From the NCBI RefSeq assembly GCF_901709675.1, contig NC_051091.1, positions 5,304,967 to 5,368,966 of the forward strand: DNA of 64,000 nt, in the 5' to 3' direction. The notes under the pieces are model-generated. The model was not told the DNA's origin. It saw only the letters and a program-made list of their open reading frames with translations, and made no database searches. The stretch comes from Syngnathus acus. Lineage: Eukaryota > Chordata > Actinopteri > Syngnathiformes > Syngnathidae. Below, piece after piece: positions 30,401 to 41,932 of this stretch. The number at the start of each line of letters is the position of its first letter. Positions within the stretch are counted from its first letter, which is position 1. The position numbers and the translations under genes are program-made.

Positions 30401-33400
30401 AACCGAAGAGAAATGAAGACATATTTTTTGTTCTATTTATGAATATTTTCTGGCTGGTTCAACACAAGAAGAGTCTTATTTTAAACTGCAATTGACCAAG
30501 TCCACCACAGGGAGGCGCAACTTGACCCAATTGTGCTTCCATTCACTTCTTGTGACCTGAAATGAGTGAGACCTGTTCTGAGAGGGCTGAAGGGAAGAAG
30601 AAACTTTGTCCTCGCAGAATTTCCTCATGGCCAGCGTGGTGAGCGCCTGGTCCGCTCTGTGGACACCCAATTCATTTACAGATGTGTATGACAGTTTTAT
30701 TTATTAAAATTAGAAAAAAAAATAATTACCCTGCTGAGATCTTGCTGTAGTGCATGTAGGCCGCCACAATGACCCCCGTCTTCCCTTTGTTTCCCTGTCA
30801 GAGCAAATAATAATAATATCCTGTCACAATCAGAATGTCTTCATTTTGCGCTGTGTTGGGGTTGCACTGACCTTACAGTGGAGAACCGCTACATTATTCG
30901 GATCAGCGCTAAGCCACGTCTCCATAGCCTTACATACAGTACAGATCCTGTCCAAAGGTGGAGCGTGGAGATCGGGCCAGCCAAAGTCCTGCATCTGCAG
31001 CCAAAAAAAAAAAAAAAAAAGAAGAGAGCTGGGCATTTGATGTTATGCTGCTTTTGAATGTACTTTCAAATCGTACCTTTGGGATGAGTCTTGTCATGTC
31101 GTGTCTCTTCTCTGATAAATTTAAAAGCTGGGCGGGGGGGGGGGGGGGTGAAGAAATCTTTTTTTATTTTTTACATAGCCAAATGATCTCACTGTAATGA
31201 TCTAAAAAAAAATGTTTACTAACCAGAAACTTGTCTTGGTGCTTGGATTTAAGCATGGTCGCCATTTCCTGCAGCTCCCCATGGTATCGCTGTTCTTCAA
31301 GCTCAGGCATGAAGAAGACCGAGATGATCCTCTCCGTGATATAGGTGAGGTCAATGTCGTAGTGGCGCTCCATCACCTGCTCCATCACCTGCTCCTCACT
31401 TTTACTTCTGGACATTGAAATCATTTCAGATTCAAATATTGGGTCTTTAATTTGGGTTAGGAGGAGGAAGCTTTCCTACGCTACCTCGGCATGGAGCTTC
31501 TTTTCTTCAGTGATGCAGATTTCATGGAATTGAGCTAAAAAAAAACACATACACACAGGAATGCAGCTCGGTGAGTGACCTTTAAAGACAAACACATGTC
31601 CAAAACATACCTGGTCTGGTGTTGAGGCACAGGTGGTGGACACCTAGAAGAAGAAGCAGCACAAAGTTACCAATGGCGAGAATATGCAAAGAAAAAACAT
31701 TTTGCAACGCATCTCCGATTCTCCACAGACTTCCTCATACCCCCCAGCAATGAGTCACAGGCTAAAAATAAAAAAAAGATTCAAGACTTCCACTGTAAAC
31801 CTTGACAGGCAACACCTTGTCAACTTTTCACCTTTGAACCCTTGAAAGAGAATGATTGGCATCCAAGCGGCCCTCTCGGATGGAGGTCCGGCCAGTCGAT
31901 GACAGGTGTCGGCAACAAGTTATCAAGTTGCATGCCTCTGCAATTGAATACTTCCTCGATACAGAACAGTTTTGGAGCGTTTTAGGATTTAATTGTACTT
32001 TCCAAAAACATATAGCAATAACATAGTTAGGTAGAAAGTGTTGCTCATAAATCCTTCAAATATAAATGACTGGTGCTCCTGATGAAGTCTTTCTTTCAAG
32101 CACACAAAGATAACAAAACTTGCATAAAAGCCACAGTGGGAAACGGGAGGACATGTAAACATTGCCGTCGGGGCAAGAACTTCTGTCTTTAATAAGGGTT
32201 GTTAAGAGGCTGAAGGGTGCTCGGCTTCAGGAAGGAACAGTAGGAGACGGACGCAACCTCCACATGTATGACCGACCGTGCATCAAAAACACATGCACGC
32301 AGAGACATATAAAAACAACAGAATGAGACGCGGGAGTCAACAGGAAACAATTTGCAACAGGATGTCAGCGCTGGTCAACAGTGGTTGAGTCCTGCACATG
32401 GTTGGTAGCACTGCCGGCCGCGGGCTCGGCTGGATGTGTGTGTATGTGTGTTTGGCTGAGCCATCTGGTTCAGCTTGTCTTGTTCATCAGTGTGCTTTAC
32501 GGTGGCGGCAATGACAGCGCGCCATCACAGCCCCGGGGACTGACTCTGTGCCCATCGGCCTTCATTTGTCAACATGCTTGTTACCATACATAAGTTTTCT
32601 TCTAAGGTCACCGTCATGACAACCACGAGACAAATAATGGTAATTCATTCATATGCCCTAGATATGAATGACCAAAGTAATTCCAGGGAAAAGGTCATCC
32701 CCCCTTGAGCTGCTGATGGAAAAGTGTGTCGGAGACACAGTCGCGCCATCCAGGACGGGCGAAAGCTGACATCAGACCAAGGGAGAAGTGACTAAGCCTT
32801 CTCATTTGGAAGTGGAATGGCAAAAAATAACCAGAGCTTATTCCATATTACACCATCTGTCAATATGTCGACTGAAGGTAAACAATAATGAAGCTGCTGT
32901 CATCATTTATTGAGGAGAGGTTGAAAGAATGAAGCAGCTCTGGCTTTCCTCACCTTCTTCCCCTCTAGCTCCATATGAAGACCTCAGGAAAGGATGAAGA
33001 AAAAGAAGAATGCCTTTAGAGACCAACAACCAGCGACAGCCACATCGCCACTGAGCGGTAATCGAGTGAGCGAATGATTAGACAGACATGTCAACAGCTG
33101 AAAATTCCTTCTGAGGAGATCAGAAAGATGTCAGACAGCTATTTTGATCAGGCTCCTGAATATAGATCACAAGTCCCTCTGGCTGCTCTTTTACTGGCTA
33201 TCATTATCTTATACATGCGGTTGTCTGTAGCCCCATAAATAATAATAAAAACACCGGGAAGTCCATCTGGAATTATTAATCCTGCCAGAATGGTGACAAC
33301 ATTTAATTAAACAAACCAAACAGCGTGTTTATGGCTTGATGATGGATACGAGGAAATTAAAACGACGTGTCGCTTTAGATAAGGCGAAGAAAGCGTGTCG

Positions 33401-36400
33401 AATTCAACTAAGCCAAGCATTACATGCTAATAGTTTGCCCGGCTGCAACTATAAATAGTTGGGAGGCGATATGTCAACATGTTAATCTGGTAACACAGAT
33501 GTTCATCAGCAAAATCCATTGCCGACCTAGTGAGGACCTCCTCTCTGCACGCTCCTCAATGATCGGCTTTGTTACCTGCGGAGCGATGCTCGGCTAATGG
33601 CACTTTAACTACAACAGCAATGTCCAAACTATTACTTGCAAACATTAAGACAATAATTCCAGTGTTGTTTACAAATCTGGATAGCTTCATTTCCATCACT
33701 ACCGCTATATTCTTTCATACATTGCAGAAGCATCTATCCGTCAATATGCAACATCAGCATCCATCACATTGTTGTTGTTGATACAAGGGGGCGGGGTTTT
33801 GTCTCTGCTCAGCACCCTTGGCTTATTCACATAGTTATAAGCAACCCATGACTCAAATCATATTCGACCATCTTCTATCCTCATCTATTTCTCTGGAGTT
33901 CATCTCAGTTGACGTCTGGTAAAACACAAACAACACTTTGGATAGAGCGTCATGGATAAACAACCGTTCCCACATTCACACTGGCACAGTGGAAACGGAA
34001 CTGCTTCCACGCAACCCATTAATATTAAAAATTCAAAGATGCATATTTTTTTGTAGGTCATAGCGCACGTCTATTTTTAAATATTTGCAGCAAAAGAAAT
34101 CTCCTGTTGAAATACTATGCAATCATCCTGCATTAACACAGCATATTGAAAGTTTGTTGCTCACTACAAGAGATGCTGCATAGTAGATTTAACGTGACAA
34201 AAAAAAATAAGTTACACGAAGTGCGGTAAGTTTTTTTTTTTTTTTACCTCTCACAAGGAGCTTCAGTCCTTGCCTCTCTCTCTGAGCTGTCCAGTCTGCA
34301 CACTGGCACACGTACGCAGCCTCCCTCTGCCTCTCTGTCACACACACATAAAGCTTTTGCTCACTCTCTCCCGCTCTGTCTCATATGACAACACACACAT
34401 GCACTCTCGACCACGCTGCCGGCAGCAGTCGCCACATAGCTTTCTTTTTCCCCTCCCGCCCTGTGCTGCAGGCCACACAACCACCCACACACACAGTCAA
34501 ACATGCCTACTTTGCTCTTCAATGAGTATTTCCAATGACCTTCCAAAATCTAAATAATGCACACATAAAATACTTTGACAGTCCACTTAAAGTGCCAAAT
34601 TCAAGTTCCCGGAAAGTTCTAACAACAGCCCTGCCAGCTGCCTCTCACCTATTTGTGTCCCCAACACCAATCGCTCCGTGACAAGCATCTACGGCACTCT
34701 TGTTATTTTCTATATTTACACTTCCATCCACATTGATCATGACGGTGATGTTGATGGGGACCACTCTGGCCGAATCAACATCCAACAAGCCACTCCACTG
34801 CACTTGTATTTGTCCATCTCCGTGGTAACACAGTATGACAAAAACAATAATCCTCTTTTAGGAGCAGGCTGCTGAAGCACAACAGCTGCTAGTGTCCAGT
34901 GGCTATTAGGTCATTTTGTGTGCCATTGGGAATCCTGCAGGGATTTGAGGTGACGGGGTCCGGCACAAGTATAATGTGCTTAATTGTGGCGGTTTTGTGG
35001 CTGTTTGGGACCTCCACACTCAGTCTTCTGTGGTTTAGGACTCCAGTTTTTCCACGTTCCTTCTGAGTAGACTCATCCAATTGTACCTTGTCATATAAAA
35101 TGTCTTGATTAATTAAAGAGGGCGTTCCAGCTCAACGCATGATTGCCCAATTAATACAGAGGCATCCCTTCCTGAAAAAAGAAGAAGAAAAAAAACAGGC
35201 AACGCAACCCCCTGTGTAGTGATGTAGACGTAACCGCTGTAGGTTACCACGATGAATTACTCATAGCGACCTGGCTGCTTGCTGTTCAAGAAAGGAGCTG
35301 GCCTTTTCCAAAGCTGACATCTAGGTCAGTGAACATGCCTCGGCCGTCCATCGCCCAGCAATCTTCTTTGCTCTCCAACGTGAGGTCAAGAATATAGACG
35401 GGTCACTTCGGCTTCACGTGCCACTTTTTGGTAACCTTGCGTCGGAGATACCCACCAAACACAAAGCGAGTTAACCAAAATCTACTCACATTAGGCAATT
35501 GACCCTCGCGGATAAAAGCCAACTCACTAGCATGAATAAAGTTACTCCTGGTCTTGTTATCGGTAAACAGTGTTTAAAAGCGCCACATTTACTGTGTTAC
35601 ATTTTCTATAAAGCCACGAACAACGTGGCAAAATTGTCAAGGGAGAAGTGGTTTGCTCTTGGCTGCTGCGGCTATAATAATACAAAGAAAGCAAACAGGC
35701 AAGGATTTAAACGAGAGTGGCTATTTTAGAGACTGTCGACTCCATTCATTAATGGTACTCGTGCATTTCTGCGACTCTCCCCAGAGGTTCACTTTCTCAC
35801 TCAACATGATGTCATCCTCCAAGAAAACACCTTCCAGTACGAACCATATCGAACCACTGAGTGTTTTTTTTTTCCCATCCATGTTTTTGGTGCTTGTGCA
35901 TTAATGTGTGAGTCTTTCAGAGGGAGTCCCCCCCTCCCCTACCTGTGCACAAATGTTTATTTTCCTGTACAACAACTCAGTGGATTTCCTAATCCCTTGA
36001 AATAACATTTCCCGCATGGCTTAAATACTTTTTTGCCTTTTTCCAATGGCTGGATTTTCCTCACAAGAGGAGTATTTCACTCCAAACTCTAATACACAAG
36101 CACCTTTTGATTATCCCATACCCGACCAACTTGCACAGTTTGACTCGCACCCGCTTGAATTCTGAGCTCATGCATTGCGATGCATTATAAAAGAGCACTT
36201 TCTTCTAATGTGTCGTTGTGAATGGACTATAAATCCTTTATGAATAGATATGCATAATGCATGAAATACCAACTTCTACCATGAGTTTTTTTAGGGGGGT
36301 TACATAATGTGGACTGCACAAGGTGGAATGTTGTTTTTTCTTTTTCTCAATAATGTGCATGTCCACGAGTCCGTTTTTTGTAGCTGCACATATTATGAAA

Positions 36401-38736
36401 CCCGTTCTTGTTTGTTTTTTTCTCATTGCAAAGTGCGAATTTCTGCCTTTCCTGTGTGGAGTTGGATCAGTAGTCAAGGGCGCCATCTTGTGGTAAAAAT
36501 ATCACATTGCAGCTCAACCAGCAACATTTGAATGAAAGAAAGGACCCAGCACTGCTGCTCAAAGTCATGCTCTCACTTGATAATGCCGATGACATACGTT
36601 TCATAACACTAAACTGGGAGAAAACCCACACGAACACGGAGGAACCACGCAAACTCCACTCAGTCTAAGCATTGAACACAGAATTTCTGAACTGAGAGGC
36701 AAATTCGATGACCACTGTGCCAAACTAATTTTCACTCATCGATTAACATTAAGAAGGATAACCGAATGCTGCAAATACGAATGTGTTGCTCAAGTCCAAA
36801 GCCTCAATAGGGTCAAGGGTGAACATTTTAATTGATTTCACACTTTGGTGAAGTTATTTCCAAACATACTTGTTTGGTAACGACAGTTAAGAGTCCTTGT
36901 GTCTCCAAGGGATGTCATGACTATCAGCCACAGCAGCAGCAGTTTTAAAGGACCCCACCCATTTGGAGTTTAACAGCCAAAGTCAGTGTCATTCCCAAAG
37001 CATGTGAGACCTCTGCACAGAAACTTCCACTCCACTTCTCTGTCGCTTCACTATTTTGTTGCATATATTGTAAAGGCTTCTTCAAATAGCAGCTTAGCTA
37101 CAGTTTAAGCGACGTGCTGTTGTGACGAATTGTGAGATATGGATGTGGGATGTAAGAATGAAGTGCCATTCTCTAGGATGGCCGATAAATGTTTGGAAAA
37201 TAAAACGTAAGACCCTTTAAGACTTCTGCAGAAGCAGCGTGCATAGGGGAAGTGCTCAAAAAGTCTATTTATCTAAGAATAATAGTATTTTCAGGAGGGC
37301 ATTCACACTAGTGCTCGGGCCCTAAAAATACACTGCTGCACCACACACAGACACACACACACACACACACAGACACACACACTGTAAAATGAATACTGTA
37401 CTTGAGTACAGTGACACACTCCTTGCTTAATGTAAGGGTTTCTTTTCGTGACACCTCACTAGCGATGACATACAGGACCCCCACACACAAACACATGAAC
37501 ACACGTACACACAAACGTACTCACGCACACAGTCCAGAAGGGACGGGAGCAGGTGGCAAGCCAGGAGTATGCTCCAGTTCAGCCAGGGTATTTATAACAG
37601 CGCGGGTAGAAGCAGTCACCTCGGAAGAGCCACAAAAATTCTGGAAATAGGTGCGGGGCTGTGTTTGTTTGTGTGTGTGCACGTGTGAGAAAGAGTGAAA
37701 CACAGAGGGAAGAAATCTGGACAGTACAATTGTATGGAATTAAAGACTGCCGAGTCCACCCATTCTGGAGAGACCATGTTATCATAATTTGGCAGACTCA
37801 AACATTACACACGTGCAAGGAAATTCACACACGCACACACACAAAAGTAAAAGCAGGCTTTAAGGAATTTGACGCTGCATGTGATCTCAGTAATGTTTTT
37901 ACGGCCATCATAGATTAGGCACATGCGCGCTAACGCATGCATGGCGCTTTATTGGTGATTTACAACTTACATTCATATAAAAAAAAGAATTGTGATGTTC
38001 TAAGCTTCTATTCACACTAGTGTGTGTGTGTCATTCCAAAGTAAAGCCACTAGACAGACAGACGACGGGTCGAACCGTGGATAGTAACCGACACCACTAC
38101 TTCCTTTTTACCCTTGACCCCACGGGGCATGATTAACAGCCATCACTGGACCGCTGGTTTCATCACTCGTGACGTTGGCTGTATGGACAATTGTTTTTGG
38201 ACACAGGGCAATTTCATCTGTCACCTTCCACATTAAACTCATCCAACGGGCCTCTAAGCAGTCATGTAAAGTGGATTGGGAAGAAGGTGTGACGCGTGTC
38301 TCAATACTTATGTCCACATAGATCAAGTTTTTTCAAACTGAAAAATGCACTGGAGGTTGGGTGATTGCCTTTCTTCTAATCATATCGTAATTTTTTAAGC
38401 TTGATCGCAAATAGCAGGTTCGGTCAGATGGAATTTTCTAAGATATTTTATCAGGCATATTAGGGAAGAACATTTGGATTCTTGTCTGCACTGTTTGTAA
38501 GAATGTCTGCTACATCTCCAAATAGCAGAACAGCACCTGTTTTCGAATTTGAGACAAGGCGAGTTCTTTTAACGTTATAAATCAAGTAGCTAACATGTCA
38601 ACCGGCACAGTTGTTTCACTCCACTTACCTCCACAAGCTGCAGGATCTCAGGGAGCACCTCGGGGTCGGTCTTTAGAGGGGTACCCTCGGGGTCAGCTTC
38701 TTTAATTCTGCTGGCCAGGCTGTGAATGCAGCCCAT
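24479..38736 (-). CDS. tns2: Tensin-2 (focal-adhesion adaptor), 1427 aa, 26 coding exons
   Basis: Links integrin adhesions to actin and phosphotyrosine signalling. Exons: 38629-38736, 31741-31761, 31611-31643, 31485-31534, 31224-31407, 31077-31127, 30872-30994, 30730-30794, 30573-30656, 30253-30365, 30118-30178, 29829-29904, 29526-29655, 29153-29218, 28954-29064, 27498-28784, 27271-27412, 26396-27180, 26195-26326, 25990-26082, 25821-25898, 25569-25646, 25181-25349, 25047-25115, 24757-24786, 24479-24623; all GT-AG and in frame. Domains: a PTEN-like phosphatase domain, about 84-260, with the loop HCKGNKGKTG at 188-197 (Cys189 kept, catalytic Arg replaced by Lys); C2, about 262-390; a long Pro/Ser-rich linker (large exons 27498-28784 and 26396-27180); SH2, about 1150-1255, with FLIRDS at 1176-1181; and a C-terminal PTB, about 1285-1425. 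The start at 38734-38736 has in-frame stops upstream and begins MGCIHS. The C1 domain of long human isoforms is not encoded here. The two small exons 31741-31761 and 31611-31643 are the least certain part. Confidence 0.95.
31134..31148. repeat. G15 homopolymer (C15 on the tns2 strand)
   Basis: On the coding strand this C tract forms the polypyrimidine tract of the acceptor for the tns2 exon 31077-31127 (AG at 31128-31129). Confidence 0.95.
33890..34000 (-). mobile_element. Degenerate SINE fragment
   Basis: The run CTGGAGTTCATCTCAGTTGAC, followed by AAACAACCGTTCCCACATTC and ACTGG, is a worn copy of the common teleost dispersed repeat whose better preserved copy is at 55808-56055. It is heavily diverged, so the limits are approximate. 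Confidence 0.4.
36606..36725 (-). mobile_element. SINE fragment, inverted
   Basis: GGGAGAAAACCCACACGAACAC, GCAAACTCCAC and GATGACCACTGTGCC match, in reverse orientation, the body and tRNA-like head of the element at 55808-56055. It lies in tns2 intron 1 and has internal deletions. Confidence 0.6.
37341..37382. repeat. (CA)n microsatellite, interrupted
   Basis: CA repeats with two AGAC interruptions, in tns2 intron 1. Confidence 0.9.
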
Positions 38737-39333
38737 GTTTGCAGTCTTTGGTGGCCCTGGTCATCAATTCCGTTCACCGCTGAAGTTGAGTCACCAGAAG
38801 AGAACTTCTCAAAGCTTCACAGCCCATGTCTAACTCCTGCTCCTCTGACAGATGACTTCTTCTCACTGCTCCTTTTACAACTCTTTCTCACTCTTCCAAG
38901 TCCTCTCGCACTCCGGCTTTCCTCACTCTCAAAGCATGCGGGTGCACACTCAGCACCTCCCGTCTCCCATTCTACATGCCAGCACCTTCCTCTACGTCTG
39001 AAGACCCTCAAAGGCGACACTCCCCGTCGCACTCATGCACAGACCCTCCTGTCATCCGCCCTCTCACTTCATCGGGTTCCTCTTGCTGTCTCTGCATGGG
39101 GGGGAAAAGAAGGGAGCAGCTGTTTATGGTCCTTCCTCTTTCCCTATTGGCTTCACTTCAAGCCCTCTCACTCTCTCGCAACTGATAGTCGCTTTCAGGC
39201 AGCCTGGCCCATCCAGACTCTTTCGTGCGCACAACACAGGATCGAGCCATTTTTGGGCTCCTCTTATTTCAGTGTGAGGAGTGCTTGACTTGATTTTAGT
39301 ATGCAGTTGTAGAGCTGCAAAAAGATACAGGAA

Positions 39334-39350
39334 GGGGGGGGGGGGGGGGG
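39334..39350. repeat. G17 homopolymer
   Basis: One of several G/C tracts of 10 or more in the window: 87-96, 11896-11906, 17797-17810, 21858-21873, 24914-24927, 31134-31148, 39334-39350, 43127-43138 and 48264-48279. Confidence 0.95.
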
Positions 39351-40513
39351 TCACAAAAAATAACTTGTTAAAAATGTTATTATTCAGGCACTATGATTGT
39401 TCTGAATGTCATCCTGAAGCTGCATAAAAAAAAAAAGAGGCCTGCTCATTTTATATATGGGAGTATAAGACCTGGAGCGAAGCCATTACTGCCATCTAGT
39501 AGTGGATTGTGATATTACAATTGCAAACTGTATAGTGGAACGCCTCTATTCCTGAAGGATAGGACAGGGTTGGTCCACAAATAGTGAACATTTGTGTGCA
39601 TAGTTGACGTCCATTCAAAATTAAATGGATTTTGTTGGTCTACCCGTACCTTAGTGGATCACTGAATGAATCCAAATCGAATTGTTCCGAATGTTAGTAG
39701 TGTCTGTCTTGAGTAGTGTCTTCCATTGTGTCAATTATAATTTGTCAGTCTGTTTGAAAGTACTCCAGGCCTGCAGAACCTTTTGACAGGAAGAAGCAGA
39801 AATACTGATATCCATTCTTGATTCCTCTCCACTCAGATGAAAACAATGATTGTCTGTGTGCTTGAATCTCAACACAACTCCCTCTCTATGTAGCACAAAC
39901 TGAACTGTAATTCCTCAGACAAAACTCTTCTTTTAGCAGACCGTTGGGAGAGGAAAATTTTAAACAAGAAGTTCTTTCTATGAGCCAGTTTTTAGCTACT
40001 CAAGTGCTCTTTCTGGGTGGGACCACTCTGCGGATACAAATTAAATGAGGCATGGAAACATTTAATTCAGTCAGTCTCGGACTTATGATTGGGGACATCT
40101 TCAGGCATTAAGGACATAGGGCTGTCATTTGCTGTGATGGGTGATGCTGTGTGTGTGTGAAGCAGCTGCTGACTCACATGGTGACACAGGTGGGAGTTGG
40201 AGCCGAATAGTCTTTAAGGATTTCCAACTCTGGTAATTTACTAAGACATAATGTGTTGCCGCTATAGTAACATGATAAAGAACACATGAAGAAAAAAAAA
40301 AATTGCTACCTACTTGACGGGCACTGGAATGTACTCGGAGATCAACGCAAGCACATGTAGTAAAAATCTTAATTTAGTTCAGACTGTAGTTTATCACCTG
40401 CAATAAAATGAAGGGTATCAATTACATTTACGACGCTTGTAAAACAACAGAACATGTCAGTGACCAGCATGCTGACCCTTCATGGGTGTGTTGAAGCTCG
40501 GTGGGATCCTTAC

Positions 40514-40567
40514 CAGCTGCCACCAGGAGTCCAGGCTGCGGTAGGGGGCCCCCGGCTGAAGAAACAT
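40514..40567 (-). other. Possible alternative first or cassette exon upstream of tns2
   Basis: On the minus strand an ATG at 40565-40567 opens 18 codons (MFLQPGAPYRSLDSWWQL) and ends at a consensus donor (CAGCTG|GTAAGG). Alternatively TTTCTTCAG at about 40556 is an acceptor for a 42-bp exon. The end is phase 0, which would join in frame to the tns2 exons at 31741-31761 or 31611-31643. No homology is known to me; it is a splice-signal inference. Confidence 0.3.
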
Positions 40568-41648
40568 TGTGGAAATGTCTAGATGGCAAAAACGTTGTTG
40601 GGACATTGTGACTGGTGTAAGTCAGTACAACACCCATAATTGACATTTATTAGCAAAGTGTGGATGTAAATTGTAATAGGGCCTTCAAATTCTCTCTCTA
40701 GGTTAGTGAGAGCCCACTTGTGGTGGTCTCAGAAGGAAGTAGTGGCAACCATGAGGAAATGTTTCGTTTGTGCCAATATGCTGGCCAACATGGCTAGCCT
40801 TCATTTCTCTGAACGTACCAGATTCTCAGAGACATCACATATTTTCAGAGCCTATTTTTTTTTTAAATCCCCCCATCCCAAAATCTACTATTAATAATTA
40901 CAATTTTCCTCACTGGAACAGAAAGTCCTTTAAATTGACTTCATTTGAAAGTGTACATGTTCAAATAGAGAACAATCAAAATACTTGTTTCAGTGCACCA
41001 GTTGCATGGAAAAATGCAAAGCACTCATCGATTGGAGTAAAAAAAATAAACAGTTGGGAAGAACGTGCTGTGTACCCCTTTTTATTGCAAGCGGGGAAAA
41101 AAGGTCATGTCATGAAAACCAGGCTCCCACACTGCAGCCCTCACATGAGGAAGAAGGATTTGTGAACAGCAGAGGACGACGGGAAGACGGCCAGAAAGGA
41201 GCGCAGATAGACGAATTGAAGCGATGATTTCATCAGAAGTTATAGAAAGAGAACAAAGTCTGTACAATGATAAGGGCAGAACAATAATGGCACTTAAAGA
41301 CTCGAGCGGAGTCACGAGGCGACTGTTTAGTGTCACTCGGAGTGAAACACATCAAAACATGTTGCACAGTGGACATGGACTACAGTCCATGGGGTAGTTT
41401 CAGAATCAAAGTCAGTGCTGGAAGACATGATTTGTGATTAATTATAGCGGGACAAGACTTTAGGACAATTTCCAAATGACTAATAAAATTAACTGCTGTT
41501 GCCTTGTGGGAGGTACGCAAGTCAATGTGAACGATTTGATTAGAATTTAAAAGTCCATGACAGTGCCATTATAGCTACAATATCTAGGATCAATCCATCG
41601 CATCTTTGATCCACAAATGTACAAATTCCTTTTTCCCCACTTTTTCCA

Positions 41649-41658
41649 TTTATTTATT
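41649..41658 (-). promoter_or_regulatory. eif4b polyadenylation signals (two overlapping AATAAA)
   Basis: The forward run TTTATTTATT gives two AATAAA hexamers on the minus strand, about 280 bp beyond the eif4b stop codon. They are the first matches after the stop. Confidence 0.6.
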
Positions 41659-41932
41659 ACAATTTTCCAACTTTATCACATTTCCAGAGCTAAACACTCG
41701 TATTTTTCCCCAACCCAATTAAAACCAAGTCCAGTAGGTGACTGTGTTGAACCTGAAAGAGTCCTCAGAGTTGAGTGGAAGGGAAGGAAGATGAAGGGAA
41801 AGGACAGGTTTGAAGGTGGGTTGGGCTGTTTGATCACCCGGGGAAGGAGGGGGGGCTACTTCCACATGAGAATATAAGCTATGTGAAATTATTATTCTTG
41901 TGTTCATTTGCTCCTCTTCTTTGCCGTCTTCT

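Larger units (their letters stand above)
31762..38628. other. tns2 intron 1 (6.9 kb), no gene recognised
   Basis: This stretch contains a CA microsatellite (37341-37382), CA/CT-rich DNA at 34270-34500, and two old minus-strand SINE fragments (33890-34000 and 36606-36725). No reading frame has a recognisable domain. I looked for a C1-domain exon (HxxC, CxxC pairs) and found none. Confidence 0.6.
38737..41648. other. Intergenic DNA between tns2 and eif4b
   Basis: This is the tns2 upstream region, CT-rich over 38800-39200, followed by a G17 tract (39334-39350). The only exon-like piece is at 40514-40567. Long plus-strand frames at 38722-39288 lie partly antisense to tns2 exon 1 and have no recognisable domain. 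I could not identify a TATA box for tns2. Confidence 0.5.

Noticed and set aside
31762-38628. C1-domain exon of the long tensin-2 isoform
   Set aside because: I searched for the HxxC and paired CxxC pattern in tns2 intron 1 on the minus strand and found none.
38722-39288. Plus-strand frame of 188 codons
   Set aside because: It overlaps tns2 exon 1 antisense and is low-complexity CT-rich translation with no domain.
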